Shown here: positions 8,698 through 19,213 of the stretch, piece by piece
Layout: every line of letters begins with the position of its first letter
How positions within the stretch are numbered: the first letter of the stretch is position 1
NCBI RefSeq assembly: GCF_030656115.1
Contig: NZ_JAUSOO010000078.1
Coordinates: 1 to 51,878 of the forward strand
Reading direction: 5' to 3'
Origin: Hydrogenophaga sp.
GTDB taxonomy: Bacteria; Pseudomonadota; Gammaproteobacteria; Burkholderiales; Burkholderiaceae_C
Length of the DNA: 51,878 nucleotides
Translations under genes and position numbers: made by a program
Notes under the pieces: model-generated
Told to the model about the DNA's origin: nothing
Databases searched by the model: none
What the model saw: only the letters and a program-made list of their open reading frames with translations

Positions 8698-9513
8698 TTA
8701 CCAGACCTTCCACCATGGATCGCTGGCGCTTTTGAAACCCTTGCTCAGGTATTCGCTGCTGGGGTAGCTGGCCAGCATCACCCTGCGTGCGTCGTCGCGC
8801 AGTTGCGTTATGCCCAGCGCGTCGTAAGACTGGATCAAGATGTACAGGGCTTCTTCCAGTGCGGGCGCGTCGGTATAGTCCACCAGCGCGGTTTGGGCGC
8901 GCCCAATGGCTGCCAAGTATGCGCCACGGGTGTGGTAGTAACGCGCCACATGCACCTCATATTGGGCCAGTGAGTTGACGATGTAGGTCATGCGCGAGCG
9001 TGCGTCGGGGGTATAGCGGGAATCGGGAAAGCGCGTGACCAGATCGCGAAACGCTTCAAACGATTCTTTGGCTGCCTTTTGGTCCCGTTCGGACAGGTCC
9101 TGGCGTGACAGTGAGCCAAACAGGCCCAGGTTGTCGTTGAAACTGGCCAGACCCTTCAGGTAGAGCGCGTAGTCCAGTGCCGGGCTGGACGGGTGCAGCC
9201 GCATGAAGCGGTCGATGGCTGCGAGCGCTTGGGCTGGCTCACCTGCCTTGTAATGGGTGTGCGCTTTGTCGAGCTGGGCTTGCTGGGCCAGTGGCGTGCC
9301 TGCGGCACGACCTTCAAGCTTTTCGTACAGCGTAATGGCTTTTTCAAAGTTGCCGGCATCTCGCTCGTCACGGGCTTCGCTGTAAAGCTTGTTGGGGCTC
9401 CAGCCAGCGGTTTCATCTATAGGCTTGGTGTTGGCGCACCCAGACAGCACCAAGGCGGAACCCACCAAGCACAGTGACACAGCAGATAATCTGGACAGAA
9501 GCATCACTCGCAT
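8698..9513 (-). CDS. bamD: Outer membrane assembly lipoprotein BamD
   Basis: TPR lipoprotein of the BAM complex, which inserts beta-barrel proteins in the outer membrane; it contacts BamA from the periplasm. From 9513 the protein has 271 residues, with a lipoprotein signal (LVLSGCANT, lipidated Cys26) and TPR-type repeats (YSEARDERDAGNFEKAITLYEKL; YKAGEPAQALAAIDRFMRLHP). It ends PWWKVW, as expected for betaproteobacterial homologues. An alternative ATG lies at 9504. The gene diverges from rluD, an arrangement common in proteobacteria. Confidence 0.95.
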   Translation of the reverse strand: MRVMLLSRLSAVSLCLVGSALVLSGCANTKPIDETAGWSPNKLYSEARDERDAGNFEKAITLYEKLEGRAAGTPLAQQAQLDKAHTHYKAGEPAQALAAIDRFMRLHPSSPALDYALYLKGLASFNDNLGLFGSLSRQDLSERDQKAAKESFEAFRDLVTRFPDSRYTPDARSRMTYIVNSLAQYEVHVARYYHTRGAYLAAIGRAQTALVDYTDAPALEEALYILIQSYDALGITQLRDDARRVMLASYPSSEYLSKGFKSASDPWWKVW

Positions 9514-9550
9514 ACCTTTACAACGGAACAACCAGGTTTTGGTCACTGAA

Positions 9551-9556
9551 ATTATA
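9551..9556 (-). promoter_or_regulatory. Likely -10 box of bamD
   Basis: On the minus strand TATAAT lies 38 nt upstream of the bamD start, a perfect sigma-70 -10 box in a GC-rich context. I see no good -35 hexamer at the expected distance. The box is in the bamD/rluD divergent spacer. Confidence 0.5.
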
Positions 9557-9568
9557 TCGACGGGGTGG

Positions 9569-10579
9569 GTGCAGCCCACGCCGGTACCCAATGATGTGCT
9601 GGATGGAGCCTCGCAGGCAGACGAAGGACTGTTTGAGTCCGAAACCCGCCTCTGTGAGGTGCCCACCGACATGCATGGCTGGCGCATCGACCGTGCGCTG
9701 GCACGCTTGATTCCCGAGTTCTCACGTTCTTACCTGCAGCAGCTCATGGCCGACGGTGCGGTACAACTGCGCGGCGCGGCGGTGATCAAGCAGGCTGCTC
9801 GCATTGCGGCGGGTGAACGCCTGCAGGTGGAGCTGCGCCCCACGCAACAGGCCATGGCTTTCGTGCCACAAGCCCTGGCGTTGGATGTCGTATTTGAGGA
9901 TGCCGATCTGCTGGTGATCAACAAACCGGCAGGCTTGGTGGTGCACCCTGCTGCGGGCAACTGGAGTGGCACACTGCTCAACGGCCTGCTCGCCCATCAC
10001 GTTGGCGCTGCCAGCTTGCCGCGTGCGGGTATTGTTCACCGGCTGGACAAGGATACCTCGGGCCTGATGCTGGTGGGCAAAAGCCGCCAAGCGGTCGAAG
10101 CCTTGGTGCGTGCCATCGCTGCGCGCGAAGTGAATCGGCAATACCTGGCGCTGGCGCATGGGCGCTGGTCGGGCGCAGCAGAGCAGGGCGTTGACCAGCC
10201 GATTGGACGCGACAGCCGCAACCGCCTGCGCATGGCCGTGGTACCCCAGGACGGCACAACGGGCAAACCAGCCCAGACCACTGTGCGTCGGCTTGATGGC
10301 TCCGATCAGGCCTGTCTGGTCGCTTGCAAACTGCACACGGGTCGAACCCACCAGATCCGCGTGCACATGGCGTGGCTCGGTCACCCGTTGGTGGGTGACA
10401 CGCTCTACGGCGGTCGTGTGTTGTGGGGCATGGGACGCCAAGCGCTGCATGCAACCCGGTTGCGGTTGCAGCACCCCATAGGTGGCCAGTTGCTGGATTT
10501 TCAGTCTGCGCCCCCCGCCGATTTCATGGATGCACTGGCGCAGAGCGGGCTCCAGTACAATCCGGCATCGCTGGGTTGA
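9569..10579 (+). CDS. rluD: 23S rRNA pseudouridine(1911/1915/1917) synthase
   Basis: RluD makes pseudouridines in helix 69 of 23S rRNA. The protein has an N-terminal S4 RNA-binding domain (WRIDRALARLIPEFSRSYLQQL) and the RluA-type catalytic domain with HRLDKDTSGLMLV containing the nucleophilic Asp, then TGRTHQIRVHMAWLGHPLVGD. The start is uncertain: GTG at 9569 or GTG at 9593 are both possible, and neither has a clear ribosome binding site. The coding frame stays open further upstream, but there it would overlap bamD. About 336 residues from the first choice. Confidence 0.92.
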   Translation: MQPTPVPNDVLDGASQADEGLFESETRLCEVPTDMHGWRIDRALARLIPEFSRSYLQQLMADGAVQLRGAAVIKQAARIAAGERLQVELRPTQQAMAFVPQALALDVVFEDADLLVINKPAGLVVHPAAGNWSGTLLNGLLAHHVGAASLPRAGIVHRLDKDTSGLMLVGKSRQAVEALVRAIAAREVNRQYLALAHGRWSGAAEQGVDQPIGRDSRNRLRMAVVPQDGTTGKPAQTTVRRLDGSDQACLVACKLHTGRTHQIRVHMAWLGHPLVGDTLYGGRVLWGMGRQALHATRLRLQHPIGGQLLDFQSAPPADFMDALAQSGLQYNPASLG

Positions 10580-10821
10580 TACCAAATTTGCCTGTTGTCA
10601 GGTTTTGGTGGGGTGCATGACACTGCAGTCCCCCTTTTCCCCAGTATTCCGAATACATTCCAGCGCTCCGGGCCGTTCAGAGTACCGAGTTTTGCTGAAG
10701 TCCGATGATTCGGATGTCTTGCCTTGCTGGCACCGCAGGTGGTGCTGCCATTGCAGGCGCGTATTTGCATGGTGCTTCCTTACCCCGCCCGAGCCGCAAG
10801 CCGGTGATAGACACACACACG
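10580..10821 (+). promoter_or_regulatory. Non-coding spacer rluD-scpB with a 13-bp palindrome
   Basis: This 242-nt spacer has no gene I can support. It holds a weak hairpin plus T-run just after rluD (CCTG-TTGT-CAGG-TTTT, 10591-10606), a perfect palindrome GTATTC-C-GAATAC (10644-10656), and a second inverted repeat CCGA-TGAT-TCGG (10702-10713). The palindromes are candidate operator sites upstream of scpB. No clear -35/-10 pair was found. Confidence 0.35.
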
Positions 10822-11508
10822 ATGAATACCGCGGATGCCAAGCGCGTCCTTGAGACCGCCCTAATTTGTGCACCCCAACCGCTGACCGTGCGGGCCATGG
10901 GCGTGCTGTTTGATATGGAGGTCTCGTCCGACACCATCAAGGCCCTGTTGGCCGATCTTCAACTCGAATGGTCGGGGCGCGGTGTCGAGTTGGTGCAGGT
11001 GGCCAGCGGCTGGCGTTTCCAGAGCCGCCCCGAGCTGCGCCCCTACCTGGATCGGCTGCACCCCGAAAAGCCGCCCAAGTACAGCCGGGCTGCCATGGAA
11101 ACGCTGGCCATCATTGCGTACCGCCAGCCCGTGACCCGTGGCGACATGGAAGACATTCGCGGAGTGACCATCAATTCCTTGATCCTCAAGCAACTGGAAG
11201 ACCGGGGTTGGGTTGAGGTGATCGGTCATCGGGAAACGGTGGGGCGGCCCGCTTTGTTTGCCACCACACGCCAGTTTCTGGACGACCTTGGCCTCGCTTC
11301 GCTCGATCAGTTGCCACCGCTGGAGGGCAGCGAAGTGCAGGAGTCTGCACTTGATCGGCTGGACTTCGAGTCGCTGTCTTCCAGTTTGCTGCCCCATCCT
11401 ACCGATCTCCCTTTTGATGCAGGGGGAGCTGCCCCAGCCCTTGCTAAGCCCTTTTCGACCCATCTCCGACCCGCTGATGTTGGAACCCTCCACACAGGAA
11501 CACCATGA
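10822..11508 (+). CDS. scpB: Segregation and condensation protein B
   Basis: ScpB works with ScpA and SMC in chromosome condensation. The start [23 protein letters not shown] at 10822 places the first winged-helix domain at the N-terminus, as in the family; an in-frame ATG at 10705 adds 39 residues without similarity. The 228-residue protein shows the second winged-helix motif ([29 protein letters not shown]) and [17 protein letters not shown]. The C-terminal tail is longer and low in conservation. Its stop overlaps the rluB start (ATGA). scpA is not next to it in the window. Confidence 0.93.
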   Translation: MNTADAKRVLETALICAPQPLTVRAMGVLFDMEVSSDTIKALLADLQLEWSGRGVELVQVASGWRFQSRPELRPYLDRLHPEKPPKYSRAAMETLAIIAYRQPVTRGDMEDIRGVTINSLILKQLEDRGWVEVIGHRETVGRPALFATTRQFLDDLGLASLDQLPPLEGSEVQESALDRLDFESLSSSLLPHPTDLPFDAGGAAPALAKPFSTHLRPADVGTLHTGTP

Positions 11509-12854
11509 ACCCGGCACAAACCCCCAACCATACGCCCGACGCCATGCCAGATACCGCGCCCGAGGCACCAGATGCGGTGCGTGTGACCGACACGGAGTTT
11601 CAGCGTGTTGCATCGTCGTCCACAAAAGCAGTGCGATCGCCGCAGCCGCAGCCGCAAGTGCAGGTGCTGCAGTTCGACGATGTGGTCAGAGGCGTCTTTG
11701 ATGCCGAACAAGAGATGGATCTGCCGCTGCCACCCAAGCGTGTGCTGGCGCCACAAGCCGAGTCGCCCAAGTTGCACAAGGTGCTGGCGCAGGCCGGCAT
11801 GGGGTCGAGGCTTGAAATGGAGCAGCTCATTCTGGAAGGTCGCATTTCGGTCAATGGCGAGCCCGCCCACGTTGGCCAGCGCATCCAGTTGGGCGATGTG
11901 ATCCGGGTCAACGGCAAGCAGGTGCGGGTGCGCATGACGCCGCCGCCACCACGCGTGCTGGCTTACCACAAGCCAGCGGGTGAGGTGGTGTCGCACGACG
12001 ACCCCCAGAACCGTCCTTCCGTGTTCCGCCGCCTGCCGCGCTTGTACCAGAGCAAGTGGCAGTCGGTGGGCAGGCTTGACCTGAACACCGAAGGTCTTTT
12101 GCTGTTGACCGATTCCGGTGAGTTGGCCAACCGCCTGATGCATCCGCGTTTTGGTCTGCAGCGCGAATACGCGGTGCGCGTCCTGGGGGCCTTGTCCAAC
12201 GAAGAAAAACAGCGCCTGCTCGACGGAGTGCGGCTGGACGACGGCATGGCGCAGTTCGCCAGCATTGAAGACGGTGGCGGCGAAGGTGCCAATTGCTGGT
12301 ACCGAGTGACCATTGGCGAGGGCCGCAACCGCGAAGTGCGCCGCATGTTTGAAGCGGTCGGCCACGCCGTCAGCCGCCTGATTCGCATTCGCTACGGCGC
12401 CATGATGCTGCCGCGCGGTCTCAAGCGGGGTGTGTGGGTTGAGCTGGATCAGCAAGACATCGATCGGCTGACGAAGGCCGCTGGCATGCCAGCGCCTGGC
12501 GCTGGCGCGGATCGGGCCGCACGCCCAACCGGTCGGCATCCGGGTGCGCGTGGCAAACAGGCGCCCAAAACGGGTGGTCGGAACTATGGCAACCCCGCTG
12601 GAAGCCGGGGCGAAGCCCCCGCAGTGCGGCGCAGCAGCATGTTTGGCACTCCGGCCAGCAACCCCAATGCGCCCAAGAGCCGGGGTGGCAAGGGGCCGAG
12701 CGGCGGCGGGGCGCAACCCGATCCCATGAAGACCTCGTTTGGCTATATTGGTCAGGATGCACTGCAGCGCAGGCGCGAAGAAGAATCCAGCCGCCCCACC
12801 GGCGGGCGCCGCCGGGGTGGTGGCTCAGGCGGTGGCCGCTCAGGTGGTCGCTAA
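11505..12854 (+). CDS. rluB: 23S rRNA pseudouridine(2605) synthase
   Basis: Pseudouridine synthase of the RsuA/RluB/RluE/RluF group. The 449-residue protein has an unconserved N-terminus (about 1-85), an S4 domain ([19 protein letters not shown]), the catalytic domain with [14 protein letters not shown] (Asp192), and a long basic, Gly/Arg-rich C-terminal tail ending in [13 protein letters not shown] sequence. Such tails are common in betaproteobacterial RluB proteins and may bind RNA. The start overlaps the scpB stop by 4 nt, implying translational coupling. Assignment to RluB rather than a sister enzyme rests on the domain pattern and the scpB neighbour. Confidence 0.9.
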   Translation: MNPAQTPNHTPDAMPDTAPEAPDAVRVTDTEFQRVASSSTKAVRSPQPQPQVQVLQFDDVVRGVFDAEQEMDLPLPPKRVLAPQAESPKLHKVLAQAGMGSRLEMEQLILEGRISVNGEPAHVGQRIQLGDVIRVNGKQVRVRMTPPPPRVLAYHKPAGEVVSHDDPQNRPSVFRRLPRLYQSKWQSVGRLDLNTEGLLLLTDSGELANRLMHPRFGLQREYAVRVLGALSNEEKQRLLDGVRLDDGMAQFASIEDGGGEGANCWYRVTIGEGRNREVRRMFEAVGHAVSRLIRIRYGAMMLPRGLKRGVWVELDQQDIDRLTKAAGMPAPGAGADRAARPTGRHPGARGKQAPKTGGRNYGNPAGSRGEAPAVRRSSMFGTPASNPNAPKSRGGKGPSGGGAQPDPMKTSFGYIGQDALQRRREEESSRPTGGRRRGGGSGGGRSGGR

Positions 12855-12997
12855 CATCTTGCGCACCGTGGGTGTGGCCCATACGACCCTCCGACGTGCG
12901 CTCAATGGCACATGAGATTCACGTCGGCAATGTAGAATCATAGGCTTTGCGATTCGTCTCAAAACGCAATCATTTATCTGTCAATTCAAGGAATAAC

Positions 12998-13423
12998 ATG
13001 GCCATCGAACGCACCCTTTCCATCATCAAACCCGACGCCGTTGCCAAGAACGTCATCGGCCAGATCTACGCCCGTTTCGAAGCTGCAGGCCTGAAGGTTG
13101 TGGCTGCTCGCATGGCTCACCTGTCGCGTGGCGAAGCCGAGGCTTTCTATGGCGTGCACAAAGAGCGTCCTTTCTTCAAGGACCTGGTGGACTTCATGAT
13201 CTCCGGCCCGGTGATGATCCAGGCGCTGGAAGGTGAGGGCGCGATTGCCAAAAACCGCGATCTGATGGGCGCGACCGATCCCAAGAAAGCCGCTGCCGGT
13301 ACCATTCGCGCCGACTTTGCTGACAGCATCGATGCCAATGCTGTGCACGGCTCAGATGCCCCTGAAACCGCCGCTGCAGAAATCGCGTTCTTCTTTGCCG
13401 GCATGAACGTTTACTCGCGTTGA
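12998..13423 (+). CDS. ndk: Nucleoside diphosphate kinase
   Basis: Transfers the gamma phosphate between nucleoside di- and triphosphates. The 141-residue protein from [18 protein letters not shown] has the phospho-accepting His117 in [12 protein letters not shown] and normal family length. The ATG at 12998 follows an AAGGAA-type binding site. The 143-nt spacer upstream contains TAGAAT (about 12930), a candidate -10 box without a clear -35. In proteobacteria ndk commonly precedes rlmN and pilF, as here. Confidence 0.97.
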   Translation: MAIERTLSIIKPDAVAKNVIGQIYARFEAAGLKVVAARMAHLSRGEAEAFYGVHKERPFFKDLVDFMISGPVMIQALEGEGAIAKNRDLMGATDPKKAAAGTIRADFADSIDANAVHGSDAPETAAAEIAFFFAGMNVYSR

Positions 13424-13508
13424 ACATGGCCGACACGCTCCACGTTGTGTCGCTGTCCGCCCGGCGGGTGTCGGCCAGCTGGGGGCGTTTTGGCGCCATC
13501 TGCATCTC

Positions 13509-14660
13509 ATGACGGTCAACCTGCTTGAATTTGATCTTGAAGGTCTGGCCGCCTTTTGCGAGCAGCTGGGTGAAAAGCGTTTTCGCGCTGTTCAGCTGTT
13601 TCGCTGGATCCATCAAAAGGGGGCATCGCGTTTCGACGAGATGACCGATCTGGCTCGCAGCCTGCGCGAGAAGCTCCCATCCGTGTGTCACATCACCGAC
13701 CTGCCGGTGCTGTCACGCCAAGACTCTGCCGACGGCACCATCAAGTGGCTGTTTGATGTGGGCGACGGCAATGCCGTTGAAGCCGTTTTTATTCCCGAAG
13801 AAGACCGAGGCACCTTGTGCATCTCATCCCAGGCCGGCTGCGCCGTGGGATGCCGGTTTTGCTCCACCGGCCACCAAGGCTTCTCCCGCAACCTCACCAC
13901 CGGTGAGATCGTGGCGCAGCTCTGGCATGCCGAGCATTTTTTGCGCAAGCACCTGGGCAAAACCGAGCGCGTGATCACCAATGTGGTGATGATGGGCATG
14001 GGTGAGCCTTTGCAGAATTACAACGCCCTGGTTCCTGCCTTGCGCGTGATGCTGGATGACCACGGTTATGGGTTGTCGCGCCGCAGGGTCACGGTGTCCA
14101 CTTCGGGTGTGGTGCCTATGATGGATCGCTTGGCCAAAGATTGTCCAGTGGCGCTGGCGGTGTCCTTGCATGCGCCCAACAACGCTTTGCGCGATTCGCT
14201 GGTGCCGCTGAACCGCAAATACCCTATCGCTGAATTGTTGGACGCCTGCTTGCGCTACCTGCCTGCCGCCCCGCGCGACTTCATTACCTTTGAATACTGC
14301 ATGCTCGATGGCGTGAACGACCAGCCTGAGCATGCGCAGCAGTTGCTGGCGCTCGTTCAAAGTCATGGTGCACGGGGTGTGCCATGCAAAATCAACCTTA
14401 TTCCGTTCAACCCTTTCCCGGATTCCGGTCTGAAGTGCTCACCCCGTGCGGTGGTGCTCAGGTTTGGGCAGGTATTGAACGAAGGCGGGCTGGTCACGAC
14501 CGTGCGCAAGACGCGTGGCGATGACATTGACGCTGCGTGTGGCCAGTTGGCTGGTGATGTGCTGGACCGTACCAATGCGGCCCAGCGGTTGGCGCTGCGC
14601 CGCACGGTGGTTGAGCAGCCCATTCGGTTCATTCCTTCCGCACGAGAGAGACAGACATGA
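13509..14660 (+). CDS. rlmN: Dual-specificity 23S rRNA/tRNA adenine-2 methyltransferase
   Basis: Radical-SAM enzyme that methylates C2 of A2503 in 23S rRNA and A37 of some tRNAs. The 383-residue protein has the [4Fe-4S]-binding CxxxCxxC motif (Cys111, Cys115, Cys118 in GCAVGCRFC), the [14 protein letters not shown] segment, and the C-terminal region with the methyl-carrying Cys ([13 protein letters not shown]). The start codon lies 85 nt after ndk. The stop overlaps the pilF start (ATGA), so the two are probably coupled. Confidence 0.95.
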   Translation: MTVNLLEFDLEGLAAFCEQLGEKRFRAVQLFRWIHQKGASRFDEMTDLARSLREKLPSVCHITDLPVLSRQDSADGTIKWLFDVGDGNAVEAVFIPEEDRGTLCISSQAGCAVGCRFCSTGHQGFSRNLTTGEIVAQLWHAEHFLRKHLGKTERVITNVVMMGMGEPLQNYNALVPALRVMLDDHGYGLSRRRVTVSTSGVVPMMDRLAKDCPVALAVSLHAPNNALRDSLVPLNRKYPIAELLDACLRYLPAAPRDFITFEYCMLDGVNDQPEHAQQLLALVQSHGARGVPCKINLIPFNPFPDSGLKCSPRAVVLRFGQVLNEGGLVTTVRKTRGDDIDAACGQLAGDVLDRTNAAQRLALRRTVVEQPIRFIPSARERQT

Positions 14661-15523
14661 CACAAGTGCTTCGCCAAGGATCACCGCTGCCAAGCGACTT
14701 CGGGCTGAACGGGGTATTGCGTCAAACGCTTGTGAGATTGCTGCTGTGCGTACTGATGGCCGCAGGGCTGCTGTCGCTGGTCGGTTGTGCTGGGGGTGTC
14801 GCAGCCACATCCAGCACAGCCGAGCCCGTCACCGAGTCCGATGAACCAGACGCCCGCAAGCGTGCGCGCCTTCGCCTGGAATTGGCCTCTGGTTATTTTG
14901 AACAGGGCCAGACCACAGTGGCTCTGGACGAGATCAAGCAGTCGCTCGCCGCCGACCCCACCTATGGGCCGGCGTATGTGCTGCGCGGGTTGGTGTACAT
15001 GCGCTTGAACGACAACCGACTGGCAGAAGACAGTTTCCAGCGCGCGTTGCAGATCAATTCGCGTGATCCCGACGCATTGCACAACTACGGCTGGTTTTCG
15101 TGCCAACTGGGGCGCCACACGCAAGCAATTGAGCTGTTTGTCCGAGCGCTGGCCAGTCCGGTGTACGGTGGTCAGGCCAAGACCTACATGGCCAAGGGCG
15201 TTTGCCAAACCCGTATGCGGCAGTACCCCGAGGCCGAGGGCAGTTTTGCGCGTTCTTACGAGTTGGATGCTGGTAACCCGATCACCGGCTACAACTTGGC
15301 TTCGCTGTTGTTTCGCAGGGGCGACGATTCGCGTGCCCAGTTTTACATCCGCCGGCTGAACAACTCCGAGCTGGCAAATGCCGAAACGCTGTGGCTGGGT
15401 ATCAAAGTCGAGCGTCGGCTCGGCAATACCGAAGCCCTGCAACAACTGGCTCAGCAATTGAGCCGCCGCTACCCGCAGTCGCGGGAATGGGCTTTCTACC
15501 AGCGTGGGGCGTTCGATGAGTGA
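14657..15523 (+). CDS. pilF: Type IV pilus biogenesis TPR lipoprotein
   Basis: PilF/PilW-type lipoprotein that helps assemble the outer-membrane pilus secretin. The 288-residue protein has a rather long N-terminal segment before the lipobox LVGC (Cys44), followed by TPR repeats ([63 protein letters not shown]). The frame starts at 14657 in overlap with rlmN and ends inside the start of the rodZ gene. The rlmN-pilF-rodZ-ispG order is widely conserved. No other pilus genes lie in the window. Confidence 0.9.
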   Translation: MTQVLRQGSPLPSDFGLNGVLRQTLVRLLLCVLMAAGLLSLVGCAGGVAATSSTAEPVTESDEPDARKRARLRLELASGYFEQGQTTVALDEIKQSLAADPTYGPAYVLRGLVYMRLNDNRLAEDSFQRALQINSRDPDALHNYGWFSCQLGRHTQAIELFVRALASPVYGGQAKTYMAKGVCQTRMRQYPEAEGSFARSYELDAGNPITGYNLASLLFRRGDDSRAQFYIRRLNNSELANAETLWLGIKVERRLGNTEALQQLAQQLSRRYPQSREWAFYQRGAFDE

Positions 15524-16448
15524 TCGGTCAGCACAAGACGCCACAGCAGCCGTGGCAACCGAAGACCATGCATTCCGACCGGTTTTGTTGAGCCAGGCAC
15601 GGGAGGCTGCAGGGCTGCACATCGCTGCCCTGGCTGCTGCCTTGAAAGTTCCCGTCAAGAAGCTGGAGGCGCTGGAAGCCGGTCACTACGACGAACTGCC
15701 TGACCTGGTGTTCGCGCGCGCGCTGGCCTCCAGTGCGTGCAGGCAGCTCAAAGTGGACCCCACCCCCATTCTGAAGCAGATCCCGGCTGGGGTCACGCCC
15801 CAACTGGGCGATTCGGGTACGGCTATCAACACCCCGTTCAAGCCAGCTTCAGGTGGTACGGCGGCGAATTCGGTAGGTTGGTTGTCGCGCCCAGCGGTAC
15901 TGGCGGCCGTGGTGCTGATACTGGGTGCCTTGCTACTGGTTTTCTTGCCAGAGGTGACTCACCTTGCCGACCCGGTGATCAATGCACCTGCTGCTGACGC
16001 GCTCCCCGGCGAATCCCCTGAGCTTGTTTCTTCAGCATCTGTAGAAGGCTCCACGGTTCCCAACGAAGCATTGGTGCAGTCTGCGATGCCTGCCGCAACC
16101 ACCGACGCTGGGGCAGCTTTGTCGATTGCGCTGAAGCCTGCGCCGGTAGCACCAGCGATTGCCGCCGAAACCGCCGGAACCACCGCAGCGACCGGTGGTG
16201 CGGTGGATGCCGCCAAGGTGCTCGTCATTCGCGCTACGGGTGAATCCTGGATCGAGGTGAAGACAGGTACCGGCGTTGTCCTGATTCAGCGCATGCTCAA
16301 AGCCGGTGACACAGTCGATTTCTCGGCCGCACCACCTTATTCGGTGGTGGTTGGCCGGGTGGACAATGCCGAGGTGCAGGTCCGTGGGCGCGCTTTCGAT
16401 GCCGTACCCTTTGCACGCAATGGCGTGGCACGCTTTCAGGTGAAATGA
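15516..16448 (+). CDS. rodZ: RodZ-like helix-turn-helix membrane protein
   Basis: RodZ links MreB filaments to the membrane and affects rod shape. The 310-residue protein has an N-terminal HTH of the RodZ type ([20 protein letters not shown]...[15 protein letters not shown]), a low-complexity segment, one transmembrane helix (about 127-147), an Ala-rich periplasmic linker and the C-terminal DUF4115 domain ([22 protein letters not shown]). The chosen ATG at 15516 overlaps pilF by 8 nt; an ATG at 15504 is also in frame. It ends with a 4-nt overlap with ispG. Confidence 0.9.
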   Translation: MSDRSAQDATAAVATEDHAFRPVLLSQAREAAGLHIAALAAALKVPVKKLEALEAGHYDELPDLVFARALASSACRQLKVDPTPILKQIPAGVTPQLGDSGTAINTPFKPASGGTAANSVGWLSRPAVLAAVVLILGALLLVFLPEVTHLADPVINAPAADALPGESPELVSSASVEGSTVPNEALVQSAMPAATTDAGAALSIALKPAPVAPAIAAETAGTTAATGGAVDAAKVLVIRATGESWIEVKTGTGVVLIQRMLKAGDTVDFSAAPPYSVVVGRVDNAEVQVRGRAFDAVPFARNGVARFQVK

Positions 16449-17761
16449 ACATGGGCAGCGACAAATGCACGGACGGGGCTAGGGCGGCGGCCGAGCTGAC
16501 AGATCAGGCGATGAAGCCGATACCCCTGAGCCGAGTGCTGCAGCGCAACACCCGTCCGAGCATCGTGGCCTGGGGCGACCGGCGCGTGACCGTGGGCGGT
16601 GGTGCACCGGTGCGCGTGCAGTCCATGACCAACACCGACACGGCCGATGCGGTGGGCACCGCCATCCAGGTGAAAGAGCTGGCCCTGGCCGGTTCCGAGC
16701 TGGTGCGAATCACGGTCAACAACGACGAAGCGGCCAAGGCGGTGCCTTACATCCGTGAGCAGCTGGACCGCATGGGCGTGGATGTGCCGCTGATCGGCGA
16801 CTTTCATTACAACGGTCACCGCTTGCTGAGCGACCACCCGGCTTGTGCCGAGGCGCTGTCCAAGTACCGCATCAATCCGGGCAATGTGGGCCGTGGCGAC
16901 AAAGGCGATCGCCAGTTTGGCCAGATGGTGGAAATTGCTGCGCGGTACGACAAGGCGATTCGCATTGGCGTGAACTGGGGCAGCCTGGACCAGGACCTGC
17001 TCGCCCGCCTGATGGATCAAAACGCCCGCCGCAGCCAGCCGTGGGACGCACGTCAGGTGATGTACGAGGCACTGATCACCTCGGCTCTTGATTCAGCGAA
17101 AAAGGCCGAGGCCATCGGCTTGAGCGGCAACAACATCACGTTGTCGTGCAAGGTCAGCAGCGTGCAAGACCTGATTGCGGTCTACCAGGAGTTGGCGCAG
17201 CGCTGCGACTATCCGCTGCATCTGGGCCTGACCGAAGCCGGCATGGGCACCAAGGGGGCCGTGGCTTCGGCGGCTGCCTTGTCGGTGTTGTTGCAGCAAG
17301 GCATCGGCGACACCATTCGTGTGTCGCTCACGCCGCAGCCAGGGGAGTCGCGCACCCAAGAGGTGGTGATTGCACTGGAGATTTTGCAAGCGCTGGGCAT
17401 GCGTGCCTTTGTGCCCAGCGTGACCGCCTGTCCAGGTTGTGGCCGCACCACCAGCACCACCTTTCAAGAGCTGGCGAAGCAAATTGACGACTTTCTGCGC
17501 GGATCCATGCCGGTCTGGCGGGCGCGCTATCCGGGCGTCGAAAACCTCAAGCTCGCGGTCATGGGATGCATTGTCAACGGCCCCGGCGAGAGCAAGCACG
17601 CCGACATCGGCATCAGCCTCCCCGGAACCGGCGAGGCGCCAGCTGCGCCGGTCTACATTGACGGTGAAAAAGTGCTGACGCTGCGCGGTGACCGCATCGC
17701 GCACGAGTTTCAGCAGATTGTTGAAAATTACATTGAAAAACGGTACGGCACACCAGCCTGA
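16445..17761 (+). CDS. ispG: 4-hydroxy-3-methylbut-2-enyl diphosphate synthase
   Basis: Iron-sulfur enzyme of the non-mevalonate isoprenoid pathway, also called GcpE. The 438-residue protein has the TIM-barrel-type N-terminal part ([17 protein letters not shown]) and the C-terminal [4Fe-4S] site with Cys329 and Cys332 (ACPGCGRTT) and Cys375 ([10 protein letters not shown]). Translation probably starts at ATG 16445 (overlapping rodZ) or ATG 16451. Length agrees with betaproteobacterial homologues. Confidence 0.95.
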   Translation: MNMGSDKCTDGARAAAELTDQAMKPIPLSRVLQRNTRPSIVAWGDRRVTVGGGAPVRVQSMTNTDTADAVGTAIQVKELALAGSELVRITVNNDEAAKAVPYIREQLDRMGVDVPLIGDFHYNGHRLLSDHPACAEALSKYRINPGNVGRGDKGDRQFGQMVEIAARYDKAIRIGVNWGSLDQDLLARLMDQNARRSQPWDARQVMYEALITSALDSAKKAEAIGLSGNNITLSCKVSSVQDLIAVYQELAQRCDYPLHLGLTEAGMGTKGAVASAAALSVLLQQGIGDTIRVSLTPQPGESRTQEVVIALEILQALGMRAFVPSVTACPGCGRTTSTTFQELAKQIDDFLRGSMPVWRARYPGVENLKLAVMGCIVNGPGESKHADIGISLPGTGEAPAAPVYIDGEKVLTLRGDRIAHEFQQIVENYIEKRYGTPA

Positions 17762-17841
17762 CTGAGCGGATCTCGAAGGTCCAGCAAGCCGCCCGGCGGT
17801 CCGCGCCAGCAGGGCGCCGTGCCTCAAACGCAAGAATATCC

Positions 17842-19152
17842 ATGGCAGAAAAATTGAGCGCCGTCAAAGGCATGAACGACATTGCTCCCCCCGCGTCCGC
17901 GCACTGGGAGTGGCTGGAAGATACGCTGCGTGCGCTGATGCGCCGGTACGGCTACCGCAACCTGCGCACGCCCATCGTGGAGCCCACAGCGCTGTTCGTA
18001 CGCGGCCTGGGTGAGGTGACCGACATTGTGGAAAAGGAGATGTACTCCTTTGAAGACCGCCTGAACGGCGAGCAGCTCACCCTGCGGCCAGAAAACACCG
18101 CCGGCGTGGTGCGCGCGGTGGTGGAAGCGTCCATGCTGTACGACGGTGGTAAGCGCTTGTATTACATGGGCCCCATGTTTCGCCATGAGCGTCCGCAGCG
18201 CGGGCGCTACCGCCAGTTTCACCAGTTTGGCGCTGAAGCGCTCGGTTTTGCCGGGCCCGATGTGGATGCCGAGCTCATCGTGCTGGCCTGCGACCTGTGG
18301 GCCGAATTGGGCCTGACGGGCATCGAGCTGGAAATCAACAGCCTGGGCCAGCCCGCTGAGCGTTTGGCCCACCGCCAGGCCCTCATTGCCTACCTGGAAG
18401 GCCATGCCGACCAGCTCGACGAAGACGCCAGGCGCCGCCTGCACAGCAACCCCTTGCGCATCCTGGACACCAAAAACCCAGCCATGCAGGATCTGGTCAA
18501 CGCCGCACCGCGGCTGATGGACCACCTGGGTGCCGAGTCACTCGACCACTTCAACCGCTTGCGTGCTTTGCTGGATGCCCACGGCATCACCTATCGGATC
18601 AACCCACGCCTGGTGCGTGGCATGGACTACTACAACCTGTCGGTGTTTGAGTTTGTGACCACACAACTCGGCTCGCAGGGCACGGTGTGTGCGGGCGGTC
18701 GCTACGACGGCCTGTTTGAGCAAATCGGTGGCAAGGCTACGCCTGCGGTTGGCTGGGCACTGGGCATGGAGCGCATTCTGGAGTTGCTCAAAGAACAGGG
18801 CCTTCTGCCGGAACAACCCACGCCGGATGCCTATGCCGTGGTTCCCGATGCGGCCAGCGTGCCACTGGTCATGCCGGTGCTGCGTGCGCTGCGCCAGGTT
18901 GGCGTGTCGGTGCAGATGCATGCCGGTGGCGCAGAGGGCATGGGCAGCATGAAATCGCAGTTCAAAAAGGCCGACGCCAGTGGTGCCCGTTTTGCGCTGA
19001 TCTTCGGTTCAGACGAGTTACAGCAAGGTATGGTGGCGGTGAAACCGTTGCGGGGCCCTAGACCCGGTGAAGCCGGCACCGATCTAGCTGCTCAGGCCCT
19101 GCAGCCACTGGCCGACGTGGCGCAGTGGGCCGAGCGTTTGCGCGGCGCTTGA
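17842..19152 (+). CDS. hisS: Histidyl-tRNA synthetase
   Basis: Class II aminoacyl-tRNA synthetase charging tRNA-His. The 436-residue protein shows motif 2 with [19 protein letters not shown], the histidine-binding [15 protein letters not shown] and AGGRYDGL, and the C-terminal anticodon-binding domain. The start [14 protein letters not shown] at 17842 fits the family, and an 80-nt spacer separates it from ispG. A paralogue without synthetase function, hisZ, lies at 26704. Confidence 0.97.
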   Translation: MAEKLSAVKGMNDIAPPASAHWEWLEDTLRALMRRYGYRNLRTPIVEPTALFVRGLGEVTDIVEKEMYSFEDRLNGEQLTLRPENTAGVVRAVVEASMLYDGGKRLYYMGPMFRHERPQRGRYRQFHQFGAEALGFAGPDVDAELIVLACDLWAELGLTGIELEINSLGQPAERLAHRQALIAYLEGHADQLDEDARRRLHSNPLRILDTKNPAMQDLVNAAPRLMDHLGAESLDHFNRLRALLDAHGITYRINPRLVRGMDYYNLSVFEFVTTQLGSQGTVCAGGRYDGLFEQIGGKATPAVGWALGMERILELLKEQGLLPEQPTPDAYAVVPDAASVPLVMPVLRALRQVGVSVQMHAGGAEGMGSMKSQFKKADASGARFALIFGSDELQQGMVAVKPLRGPRPGEAGTDLAAQALQPLADVAQWAERLRGA

Positions 19153-19158
19153 ACCGAA

Positions 19159-19187
19159 TTCACCCGTTGCTGGTAGCCGCCTACAAT
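19159..19187 (+). promoter_or_regulatory. Putative sigma-70 promoter for yfgM-bamB
   Basis: TTCACC (19159-19164), a 17-nt spacer and TACAAT (19182-19187) lie in the 61-nt spacer between hisS and yfgM, ending 26 nt before the yfgM start. It would let yfgM-bamB be transcribed independently of hisS. Confidence 0.5.
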
Positions 19188-19213
19188 CCCCCGTTATTCA
19201 CAGACAAGCACCC

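Noticed and set aside
10482..10853. Gene in the rluD-scpB spacer
   Set aside because: The frame overlaps the rluD end and the scpB start, is Cys/Trp/Arg-rich and has no homology signal I can recognise.
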